In this document: positions 9,525 to 17,015 of the stretch, one piece after another
How positions within the stretch are numbered: position 1 is the stretch's first letter
Layout of the letters: the number at the start of each line of letters is the position of its first letter
Assembly (NCBI GenBank): GCA_902778135.1
Contig: CACYWP010000014.1
Coordinates: 18,454 to 82,453, forward strand
Length of the DNA stretch: 64,000 bases
Direction of reading: 5' to 3'
Source of the DNA: an uncultured Coriobacteriaceae bacterium
GTDB lineage: Bacteria; Actinomycetota; Coriobacteriia; Coriobacteriales; Atopobiaceae
Notes under the pieces: generated by a model
What the model was told of the DNA's origin: nothing
What the model saw: only the letters and a program-made list of their open reading frames with translations
Databases searched by the model: none
Made by a program: the position numbers and the translations under genes

Positions 9525-9682
9525 GGAGTCTCCTTTCCTCGCGTTCAGTATCCTCTCCGCGTGCGGCCGCGTCCAATCACGTTGGAAAACGTAAGGCCAG
9601 CGAAAGGTTGGCGCCATGTCCGCGCAAGCTTCGGCGTCCATCATGACCCACGAGGCACGAAGTATGAGCGGAAGGGAGAGGC

Positions 9683-10585
9683 ATGGATTGCTGTATTCAG
9701 ACGAGAGGTCTGACCAAGACGTATGGCAAGGCCGCAGTCGTGCAATCGCTGGACCTTGCGGTGCCCCGCGGATCGGTCTATGGGTTCCTGGGGCCGAATG
9801 GCGCCGGCAAGACCACGACGATGAAGATGCTGCTTGGGCTCGTGCATCCCAGTGCAGGTACGGCAACGGTCCTCGGGAGGCAGGTGACGCCTCGCAGCCA
9901 CGTGCAGATCAATGCCCGAGTTGGCTCGCTCATCGAGAGTCCCAGCTGCTACCCGCACCTCACCGCACGCGAGAACCTCGAAGTGGTGCGCAGCCTGCGC
10001 GGACTTCCCGCGTCGAGCATCGACGAGGCGTTGGCGGTCGTGCGTCTTGGTCATACGGGTGGCAAGCCCGTGCGCGCGTTCAGCCTTGGCATGCGACAGC
10101 GCCTCGGTTTGGCGGCAGCCCTCCTAGGCGACCCCGAGCTGCTGCTTCTGGACGAACCGACCAATGGCTTGGACCCCGCGGGCATTCAGGAGATTCGAGA
10201 ATTGATACGTTCGCTGCCCACCGAGCGCGGCTGCACCGTGCTGGTGTCAAGCCACCTGCTTTCCGAGGTCGAGCAGATGAGCGATTACGTGGGCATCATC
10301 AATCATGGGCGGATGGCCTGGCAGGGCCCCTTGGGCGAGCTGCATGCACGGGCCCGTCGTTGGCTCGAGTTGCGGACCACGGACAACGAGCGTGCGGCGC
10401 GGTTGCTGGGCGCCTCATGCGCGGATGGCGGATGGGTCAGGGTGCGCATGCGGGACGACGAGTCCGTCGCTCGCATGACTATGGGCCTTGCACGCGAGGG
10501 CATCGGCATCGTGCGTCTGGAGGAGCGGCATGAGGACCTCGAGGACATCTTCATCGCCCTTACCGGGACGGAGGCTTCGCTATGA
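9683..10585 (+). CDS. ABC transporter ATP-binding subunit, lantibiotic-immunity (LanF/BcrA) type
   Basis: This is a 300-residue ATPase. Walker A is GPNGAGKT at 37-44, the signature FSLGMRQR is at about 133, Walker B is LLLLDEPTNGLDP at about 153, and the switch His is in SSHLL (about 191). The protein is closest in style to the BcrA/LanF group, whose members pump bacitracin or lanthipeptides off the membrane. RBS aagggagagg precedes the ATG. It overlaps the first permease by 4 bp (ATGA), and both permeases follow without a gap, forming a three-gene operon. No lanthipeptide synthetase or precursor is adjacent, so it may protect against foreign peptides. Confidence 0.88.
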   Translation: MDCCIQTRGLTKTYGKAAVVQSLDLAVPRGSVYGFLGPNGAGKTTTMKMLLGLVHPSAGTATVLGRQVTPRSHVQINARVGSLIESPSCYPHLTARENLEVVRSLRGLPASSIDEALAVVRLGHTGGKPVRAFSLGMRQRLGLAAALLGDPELLLLDEPTNGLDPAGIQEIRELIRSLPTERGCTVLVSSHLLSEVEQMSDYVGIINHGRMAWQGPLGELHARARRWLELRTTDNERAARLLGASCADGGWVRVRMRDDESVARMTMGLAREGIGIVRLEERHEDLEDIFIALTGTEASL

Positions 10586-11328
10586 GATGCCTGGGTCTTG
10601 AGTTTGCGAAGCTGCGTCGCAAGCATGTGACGCTCGTCGTGCTCGCGATCGTGGCAGCGACCCTTGCCTGGTTGTATGCGGATGCGCACGGGGAGGGGGC
10701 CGGCAGCGCCGTTGGGTGGCACTCCCTGTTCTTTGCGGCGCCCATCATGAACTCCGTCTTTCTCTCGCTGCTCTCTTCCGTGGTGGCCTCTCGCGTGGTG
10801 GACGTCGACCACGAGGCAGACGCTTGGAAGCAGCTGCTCTGCCTTCAGGGGACGGGCAGCCTGCTTTTGGCAAAGCTCGCATGCGCGATGCTGGTCATAG
10901 GCCTGGCGGTCGCCCTCGAGCTGGTCGGCATCTTCTCCATAGGTAGTGCCTGGAAGTTCTTTGACCAGCCCGCCTTGCGTTCCTGGGGCGTTCTCGCCCT
11001 CTCGCAAGTCGCCGCGAGCCTCTGCATGGTGTCGATCGTCGGAGCCGTCGCCCTGGTCTGGGAGAGCCAGTTCGTTGCCATCACGTGCGGCCTGGCCCTC
11101 TCGCTTGCCGGACTCTTCTCGAGTTTCCTGCCCACGGCGTTGCAGCGTCTGGTCCCAAGTGGCTATTACACCTTGCTCACGACGATGCGCGTCGACTGGG
11201 GTTCGGGCTCGGGCGTCCCCCTGTTCTCCGAGGCTACGCTGCCCGTCCTCGACTACGCGCTTGCCTCGGCGTTCTCCATCGCGGCGTGCCTCTTCGCCTA
11301 CGTGACATTCTCAAGGAGGGAGATCTAG
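10582..11328 (+). CDS. ABC transporter permease, LanE/MutE type
   Basis: This 248-residue integral membrane protein has about six hydrophobic segments, the standard size for LanE/LanG-type permeases. It begins MRCLGLEFAKLRRKHVTLVV, the typical cytoplasmic start (LxxExxKLKR) followed by the first helix. Its start overlaps the stop of the ATPase gene (ATGA), implying translational coupling. It forms the first half of the membrane channel with the next gene. Family placement is by composition, order and the paired-permease arrangement. Confidence 0.8.
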   Translation: MRCLGLEFAKLRRKHVTLVVLAIVAATLAWLYADAHGEGAGSAVGWHSLFFAAPIMNSVFLSLLSSVVASRVVDVDHEADAWKQLLCLQGTGSLLLAKLACAMLVIGLAVALELVGIFSIGSAWKFFDQPALRSWGVLALSQVAASLCMVSIVGAVALVWESQFVAITCGLALSLAGLFSSFLPTALQRLVPSGYYTLLTTMRVDWGSGSGVPLFSEATLPVLDYALASAFSIAACLFAYVTFSRREI

Positions 11329-11329
11329 C

Positions 11330-12067
11330 ATGAGGGCCTCAGCCCTGCGAGCCGAGCTCGTCAAGCTTCACCGTGCCCCCATCTGGGCGGCCTTCGTCCT
11401 GCTGCCGGTGGTGGCCGCCGCCATCGGCACCTTCAACTACATGGGCAATCTGGCCATCCTGCAGAGCGGGTGGTTCGACCTGTGGACCCAGCACACGCTC
11501 TTCTCGGGGATGATCTTCCTGCATGCTCTCATCGGTGCCTCGTGCTCATGGCTGATGGGCTTGGAGCATCGGGGTACCAACTGGAACCAACTCATGGCCT
11601 CACCGACGGGTGCCTTGCGCATCTTGGCCTCGAAGCTCCTCGTTGCCTGGCTCATGCTTGGCGTGGGGCTTGCCGTGACGGGAGTCCTCTTCGTCGGCTG
11701 CGGACGGTTCGCCGGTCTACCGGGGCTGCCGGGGTTTGGGTATGTGCTTTGGCTCGTATTGGCATGGGTGGGTGGGCTTGCGTCAATAGCCTGTCAGCTG
11801 TTGGTTTCGCTTCTTATACGAAACTTTGCGGCACCCGTCGGGATTGCGGCGATAGGTGGGCTGGTGGGATTCTTTGCCCATGCATATGACATGGGCCTGG
11901 CATGGCCGTACGCCCTGCTGGTGATGGCGCTCAACAGCAACGGAAACGGAGCCGTGGGTGCCGGGCAGCTGATGGCGTTCCTCGCGTCGACCGTGGCGTT
12001 TGCAGGGGCATTCATGATGATTGCCACGTTGGTCGTTGCCGGGACAGACGTGAGGACGAGTTCGTGA
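11330..12067 (+). CDS. ABC transporter permease, LanG/MutG type
   Basis: This 245-residue protein has about six membrane spans and begins one base after the preceding stop codon. The N-terminus (RAELVKLHRAPIWAAFVLLP) again shows the Lxx-KL-R start of immunity permeases. A WMLG-like loop and Gly-rich transmembrane segments follow. Together with the ATPase and the other permease it would make a heterodimeric exporter. The operon ends here, with about 130 bp to the convergent DUF1593 gene. Confidence 0.8.
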   Translation: MRASALRAELVKLHRAPIWAAFVLLPVVAAAIGTFNYMGNLAILQSGWFDLWTQHTLFSGMIFLHALIGASCSWLMGLEHRGTNWNQLMASPTGALRILASKLLVAWLMLGVGLAVTGVLFVGCGRFAGLPGLPGFGYVLWLVLAWVGGLASIACQLLVSLLIRNFAAPVGIAAIGGLVGFFAHAYDMGLAWPYALLVMALNSNGNGAVGAGQLMAFLASTVAFAGAFMMIATLVVAGTDVRTSS

Positions 12068-12195
12068 GGCATCGGTCCGGGGTGCGTTGCCCGACATCCG
12101 GGGGTGCCGGTCGCTGCGTCTTGCGGCGTCACACGGCATGGAGCTCGCGCATGATCGCAGCGCGACCTCGCCCAAACGGGAGACGGGCTCGGTAC

Positions 12196-13614
12196 TCAGA
12201 CCGTCACGATGACGCGGGCGTAGCTGACCATGTGCTCGTCGCGGCCGTTGCCCTCGTCAGTGGCACGGCAGATGACGTGGATGGTGTCCCCGGGACAGGC
12301 GTCTGCGGGCACGTGCACCGTGCAGGTGGCGCCGTCGGCCTCGAGAGCGACCTCCGACTCGCAGCTGTCGGCATCGTCATAGCGGAACCACGAGAGCTGC
12401 ACGACGTCGCCGTCGGGGTCGCTCGCCCGTGCGTGGAGCGTCATGTCCGAGCCGCGTGCCGCAACGAGGTCCAGCCCCTCTGCGACCGACACCTCCGGCG
12501 CATGGTTGGCATCCTCGAAGCGTGAGGCCGCACACCAGCTTGCACGGCTCGCAAAGTCGCTGAGCCAGTCCTCAGCCCAGCGCGTGATCTGCCAGGCCTC
12601 GGGTTTCATGGGTGGCTCGCAGCCGTCGGTCGCGGAGCGCCAGTAGTCTGCCTCTGGGTTGAACTCGTTGTCTCGCGCGCGCACGAAGCGTCCGCCCCAG
12701 CCGCCGTACGCGGGATCCTCCAGCGAGCGAAGCCCCTTGTCGATGAGGTTGAGGAAGCTGGGGGAGTCGCCCTCGCTGATCATGTCGTAGCGATTGTGCG
12801 GGGTGTGGCCCCACCAGTTGCCAGCCAGCATCTCGGGATTGCAGCCGAACTGGCTCTCCCACTGTTCGCCCGGGTACTCGTGCCCGTCGCCCCAGGTGTG
12901 GTAGAGCGCCGTCAGAGGCCCCTTGTCCAAGAGGTGCGGTTTCAGCCAGTCGCCGCACGTCATGCGCCGGTGCTCGGGCGTGCAGCAGGTCTCGTCGAAG
13001 AAGAAGCCGATGCCCGCGAGGCTCGTGCAATGGAGCATTCGCAGGTCGGGCCACGCGCCGGCAACGTAGTCGCGGTAGGTGTCGTCCTGCGTGACGATCA
13101 TGAAGATGATGGCCGAGTCGCACACCTGCCGGTAGATGCTGTCCCAGGCGCAAGTGCCCTGCCAGTCCTCCTCGATGCGTCTGAGCGCGCGGGCAATCGT
13201 GTTGGTGCCGCCGCCTGCCAGCAGGTAGACGGGTCGCGAGTCGTCGGCGAGGATGGCCTTGCGGATGAGCTCCGACCCGTCAGTGTCCTGGTCCATGCAG
13301 CCGGTGGCCTTGACGTTCCCGATGCAGGTGACGGAGCGCAGCACGTCGGCGGTGGGATAGGCGGGGTCGTGTGCCACGAGGTTGGGCCATGCCTTCTCGT
13401 AGGCATCGAGGTAGTCCCACATCCACTGGCCGCCTGCCCAGCGATAGGGCTCGATTCCCGCAGCGGGGTCGCCCTCGTAGTGGAAGACGGAGCTGGAAAG
13501 CACGAGGCCCTCTATGTCGATGTCGTTGGCGTAGAGCAGCAGGTGCAGGAACGAGTTCATGTCGTCGCACTCGGCGTCGTTGGTGAAGATGGCGCGTGCC
13601 TTGTACCTCTGCAT
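12196..13614 (-). CDS. DUF1593 / Sde182-like nucleoside-hydrolase-fold protein
   Basis: This 472-residue protein begins RAIFTNDAECDDMNSFLHLL, the Asp-rich metal-binding start of the nucleoside-hydrolase-like Sde182/DUF1593 family. It continues IEGLVLSSSVFHYEGDP, also typical of that family. The last 100 residues or so (PEVSVAEGLDLVAARGSDMT, then DPDGDVVQLSWF) match the beta-sandwich C-terminal Sde182 domain. No signal peptide is visible, so it is probably cytoplasmic. The family is associated with polysaccharide or glycoside use, and the substrate is unknown. RBS aaagga lies seven bases before the ATG. The gene stands alone. Confidence 0.8.
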   Translation of the reverse strand: MQRYKARAIFTNDAECDDMNSFLHLLLYANDIDIEGLVLSSSVFHYEGDPAAGIEPYRWAGGQWMWDYLDAYEKAWPNLVAHDPAYPTADVLRSVTCIGNVKATGCMDQDTDGSELIRKAILADDSRPVYLLAGGGTNTIARALRRIEEDWQGTCAWDSIYRQVCDSAIIFMIVTQDDTYRDYVAGAWPDLRMLHCTSLAGIGFFFDETCCTPEHRRMTCGDWLKPHLLDKGPLTALYHTWGDGHEYPGEQWESQFGCNPEMLAGNWWGHTPHNRYDMISEGDSPSFLNLIDKGLRSLEDPAYGGWGGRFVRARDNEFNPEADYWRSATDGCEPPMKPEAWQITRWAEDWLSDFASRASWCAASRFEDANHAPEVSVAEGLDLVAARGSDMTLHARASDPDGDVVQLSWFRYDDADSCESEVALEADGATCTVHVPADACPGDTIHVICRATDEGNGRDEHMVSYARVIVTV

Positions 13615-13701
13615 GAGAGAGTCCTTTCTGTGGATGGACGGGTCCGTCGTGCAACCTCACCCGCGTGAGCGAAGCCGGTCCCCGCATTCACACGTGATGC
13701 T

Positions 13702-14145
13702 TCAGAACGTCTTGAAGAGCGCCACGTCCTTCGGCAGGTCCTTGAAACCACGAGCCTTGTAGAACCCATATGCGGGGACGTCTCGGTCCGTCGTCAGGTA
13801 GATCGTGTGCAGCCCGAGCCCCAGAAGATGCCCCTCGATGAGGGAGAGGAACTCCGTGCCAAGTCCCTCGCCCTGTCTGTCCGTCCTGATGCACAGCTCG
13901 TCGATGAGGTATTCTGTGCCCTCATACCAGTGGCGGATGCTGCCGATGGAGACGCCGACGAGCGCGTCCCTCTCGACGAGGCCCAGGACAAGTGGTGTCC
14001 TGGCACCCATCAGGTCCATGAGGTACTCGTCCAGCTGCTCCTCGTCGCTCCAGTCGTCATTCCAGGGCGGCTGGGTGAACACGCTGCGGAAGAGGTCCTT
14101 GATCTCCTCGAGGTCCGAGGCATCGAGCTCGGTCAGCGCTGCCAT
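13702..14145 (-). CDS. GNAT-family N-acetyltransferase
   Basis: This is a 147-residue single-domain GNAT. The central strand and acetyl-CoA loop read YLIDELCIRTDRQGEGLGTEFL, with the R/Q-x-x-G-x-G/A pyrophosphate-binding pattern (RQGEGLG). The C-terminal AYGFYKARGFKDLPKDVALF is the usual beta6-alpha4 ending. Size and composition resemble aminoglycoside 6'-acetyltransferase-like or small-molecule GNATs, but the substrate cannot be read from sequence. It is monocistronic. Confidence 0.8.
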   Translation of the reverse strand: MAALTELDASDLEEIKDLFRSVFTQPPWNDDWSDEEQLDEYLMDLMGARTPLVLGLVERDALVGVSIGSIRHWYEGTEYLIDELCIRTDRQGEGLGTEFLSLIEGHLLGLGLHTIYLTTDRDVPAYGFYKARGFKDLPKDVALFKTF

Positions 14146-14498
14146 GTCGTTCCGCCCCCCATCTTGCTGGATATGCGATGTGTCCTATAGCATAGCGAGA
14201 GTCGGTTGGGTGCCAAAGGGCGAGCGGACGAATGAACGGAGACGGGTTCCGTGCCCACCTCCGGCCGTTCCCGTAGAATCGAGGGACCATGGCAGACGGG
14301 ACGCTGGGTCCCACCTTTGGGCTCTCGCTCCCGTTCAACAAGACGAAACCCGTGAGCCGGCCACTTGCCCGTGTGACGTGCTGAGGCTGGGTTTTGGCGG
14401 AATCCGTGTCTGACATGACAGGTCGTCAACAGGTATCGTAGGTATGGTCGTATGGGGAGACGACGTCTTCCCCAACTGGACTCCGATGGGGTGAGGCC
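14146..14498. other. Intergenic region between divergent genes
   Basis: About 350 bp separate the GNAT and LRR genes. No credible reading frame, RNA gene or long repeat was seen. It must contain promoters for both flanking genes, but no clear -35/-10 pair could be chosen. Confidence 0.45.
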
Positions 14499-15263
14499 AT
14501 GACAAGCATCGCATATCCCAACAGCGGGAAGACATCAGTCTCGATTCCCCCGGGGACGAAGAAGGTCACCATCTTCGACTTTGGCCACTCCAAGGTTACG
14601 GAGGCGGTTATTCCGGAAGGGGTGACCGAGATCGGTGGCAGCACATTCGAGCAATGCACGGAGCTGCGAAGGGTGAAGCTGCCATCTTCGCTTCGCGTCA
14701 TAGGAGACAATGCCTTCCGTGGCTGCCCCTCCCTCGCCTCCATCGTGATCCCAGAAGGCGTTGCGGTCATCAGCACGGGTGCTTTCGCGTCTTGCGAATC
14801 GCTGAGACGGGTCAAGCTTCCTTCGACGATCGTTTCCATCGAGAACTGGGCGTTCAGTTGGTGCTCGTCACTCAGGCGCATCAGCATGCCGACAGGCACG
14901 AGATCCATAGGCACCATGGCTTTCGCAAGGTGCGAGAGGCTCTCCTCGGTGAGGCTTCCGAACGGTCTGGAGAGGATCGGCGACAGGGCGTTCAACAGAT
15001 GCAAGAGCCTCAGGCGCGTGAGGATTCCCGACAGTGTCACATCGGTGGGCGTAAGGGCGTTTGACGTGGACGCGGAAGTCGTGTTCGCGAATACTGCGAC
15101 AGGACGCGGGCTCCTCGATCGGCGCAAAACCGAGCTGGGGTGGATAGCCCAGGGACTGTGCCCGAGATGCGGTGGCGAGCTTGTGGAAACGGAAGGCGTC
15201 ATCGAGTATGGAGGGCCTGCCCTCAAACGCTGTCTGGGGTGCGGGGAAGTGGACCCCTACTAG
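14499..15263 (+). CDS. BspA-like leucine-rich repeat protein with C-terminal zinc-ribbon-like Cys motif
   Basis: This 254-residue protein has no signal peptide. From about residue 25 it consists of LRR_5/BspA-type repeats of about 23 residues (for example VIPEGVTEIGGSTFEQCTEL, then LPSSLRVIGDNAFRGCPSL), roughly seven in all. The C-terminus has CPRCGGE...CLGCGE, two CxxC knuckles 30-odd residues apart that could bind zinc. BspA-like proteins are often surface adhesins. The lack of an export signal and the zinc knuckles suggest an intracellular or non-classical role here. A second LRR protein lies at 57634-58977. Confidence 0.75.
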   Translation: MTSIAYPNSGKTSVSIPPGTKKVTIFDFGHSKVTEAVIPEGVTEIGGSTFEQCTELRRVKLPSSLRVIGDNAFRGCPSLASIVIPEGVAVISTGAFASCESLRRVKLPSTIVSIENWAFSWCSSLRRISMPTGTRSIGTMAFARCERLSSVRLPNGLERIGDRAFNRCKSLRRVRIPDSVTSVGVRAFDVDAEVVFANTATGRGLLDRRKTELGWIAQGLCPRCGGELVETEGVIEYGGPALKRCLGCGEVDPY

Positions 15264-15360
15264 CGGCATCGGGGTTTCTCGCATCTCGGGTGCCTGACGT
15301 GCGCCGTTCGGGCTTGCCGCTGTCCGCGTACGCTTGATGTGCCGTCACGCCGCCAACCCG

Positions 15361-16371
15361 CTACCTATTGGCCAAGGCAACGGTCGAGCGCTCCACAAGC
15401 GTGCCGGGAACCAGGATGTGCGGTGGTTCCTTGCCCTCTGGGGGGTTGGTGGCGAGGTCGAAGGCGAGGGCCCCCACTTGGGCATCGTTGAAGCGATACG
15501 AGCTCAGCTCCAGATGGGGAATCAGACCTACCAGCGAATCGTCGACACCGATCACGCTGACGTCCTGCGGTACCCGCAGCCCTGCGTCACGCAGGGCGTA
15601 GATGATCCCGACGGCGATGGCGTCGTTGGAGGCATAGATGGCGGTGCAGGACTTGTCGCTCGCGAGCTGCATGCCGATCTCGTAGCCGCTGTCGGCGGTC
15701 CAGTCACCGTGCAGGGGCTCGACGACATGGAGCCCGCGCATGCGCAGGGCCTGCTCCCAGCCCTTCTGGCGGCTGATGTTGGCATACGACTCACGTCGGC
15801 CGCCCACAAAGCGTATCTCGCGATGCCCCCTTTGGATGAAGTGGTCCACGATCGAGACCGAGCAGCCCATCTGGTCGTTGCTGATGGTGGCGCAATAGGG
15901 GTGGTGCTGCGTGCTGATGATGACGGTGGGCAGCGCCTGGGGCGGTTCGAACGTCGCGAAGTCGGGGGGAGTCGCGCCGAGGTAGAGGATCTGGCCGTCA
16001 ACGGGAAGCGACACCATCCGGCGCGAGGCCTCACCCAGGGTAGCCGCGTCATCGGCTAGCTGCTGCAGCGTGATCGCATAGCCCTGCCGCGCTGCGGCCG
16101 TGGTGATGCCTTCCAGCTGATAGCGCCTTCCGGTGGCACTCATATCGCCCGACATGGAGAGTCCGATGCTGCGATAGTTCCCAGCCCTCAAGCTTCGTGC
16201 GGCAAAGCTCGGACGATATCCCAGTTCTGCCATGGCCGCGAGCACGCGCTTTCGGGTGTCTGGACGCACTGCATCCGAGCCGTTTGCCACCCTTGAAGCC
16301 GTCTGCGTGGACACCTTGGCGAGCTTCGCGACATCTGCGAGCGAGGCGCCAGTGCCTGAGCCGTGAGCCAT
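15361..16371 (-). CDS. LacI-family transcriptional regulator of the lactose/galactose operon
   Basis: The start is the ATG at 16371 (MAHGSGTGASLADVAK), with gaaggga upstream. The N-terminal helix-turn-helix with hinge reads SLADVAKLAKVSTQTASRVANG. The periplasmic-binding-protein-like domain shows family hallmarks (AIYASNDAIAVGIIYALRDAGLRVPQDVSVIGVDD). The 336-residue length is standard. It diverges from the lactose PTS operon, and two perfect palindromes containing a central CG sit in the intergenic region, as expected for LacI-family operators. It is probably a repressor released by a galactoside or sugar phosphate; the effector is unknown. Confidence 0.9.
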   Translation of the reverse strand: MAHGSGTGASLADVAKLAKVSTQTASRVANGSDAVRPDTRKRVLAAMAELGYRPSFAARSLRAGNYRSIGLSMSGDMSATGRRYQLEGITTAAARQGYAITLQQLADDAATLGEASRRMVSLPVDGQILYLGATPPDFATFEPPQALPTVIISTQHHPYCATISNDQMGCSVSIVDHFIQRGHREIRFVGGRRESYANISRQKGWEQALRMRGLHVVEPLHGDWTADSGYEIGMQLASDKSCTAIYASNDAIAVGIIYALRDAGLRVPQDVSVIGVDDSLVGLIPHLELSSYRFNDAQVGALAFDLATNPPEGKEPPHILVPGTLVERSTVALANR

Positions 16372-16590
16372 GTTGCGTATCCCTTCTCTACAGGCACAAA
16401 TGGTAACGCAACAATGCGTTTGGAGGGGTATCGACCGCTCACAGGGCGTATGGCGCAAGGTCAGCCGTTGCCACGCGGTGCGTTCCCCGTCTGGCTGTGG
16501 GTGACAACGGTCAACGCCGATGATTTGAGTGACGCCGCTTACCGTCCAAAACGAGCGCTCGCGGGTTGAGACAGACGCGCCTACCGCTCA

Positions 16591-16606
16591 ATGTTAACGT
16601 TAACAT
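16591..16606. promoter_or_regulatory. Operator 1 for the LacI-type regulator
   Basis: A perfect 16-bp palindrome, atgttaacgttaacat, has a central CG. The same 16-mer recurs in operator 2, with centres 24 bp apart (just over two helical turns). It is placed upstream of the lactose PTS operon and near the divergent regulator gene. Binding is inferred from symmetry and position. Confidence 0.75.
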
Positions 16607-16638
16607 CTGAGAGAATGTTAACGTTAACATTCTCTCAG
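16607..16638. promoter_or_regulatory. Operator 2: 32-bp perfect palindrome overlapping the PTS promoter
   Basis: The half-site ctgagagaatgttaac is followed directly by its exact reverse complement. The inner 16 bp equal operator 1. It lies about 40 bp before the IIA start codon. A poor -35 candidate (ttaaca, 16624) lies inside it, so repressor binding would block polymerase. The RNA could also fold into a 16-bp hairpin. Confidence 0.75.
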
Positions 16639-16678
16639 GACGACTATTTGTTGGGGGTTTGTACAGAAGGGACAAGAC

Positions 16679-16987
16679 ATGATTACTGCCGAAGAGCTCG
16701 AGCTGACCATGATTGAGATCGTCGCCCTCTCGGGCGATGCACGTACCAAGCTGCTGACCGCCGTCAAGGAGGCCAAGGCGCACAACTTCGATCGTGCCAA
16801 GGCACTGGTGGACGAGGCCCAGGAACTGCTGAACGACGCACACAAGTCACAGACCGACCTGCTTACCCTCGAGGCGCGTGGGGAGGTGACGACGCCGACG
16901 GTGTTGCTCGTGCATGCCCAAGACCACCTGATGACCACCATGCTCTTGCGCGACGTCATCGATGCCCTTCTCGATATCTATCGATAG
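16679..16987 (+). CDS. lacF: PTS lactose/cellobiose-family IIA component
   Basis: This 102-residue all-helical protein is the usual size for LacF/CelC-type IIA. The phosphorylated His is expected at about residue 79 in LLVHAQDHLMTT, the family's active-site signature. It passes phosphate from HPr to the IIB domain of the next gene. It is the first gene of the operon, directly downstream of the LacI operators, with agaaggga as the ribosome-binding site. Lactose specificity is inferred from the 6-phospho-beta-galactosidase two genes downstream. Confidence 0.9.
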   Translation: MITAEELELTMIEIVALSGDARTKLLTAVKEAKAHNFDRAKALVDEAQELLNDAHKSQTDLLTLEARGEVTTPTVLLVHAQDHLMTTMLLRDVIDALLDIYR

Positions 16988-17015
16988 GTCGCGTGCGCCA
17001 GAAAAGGGGAGTCTC

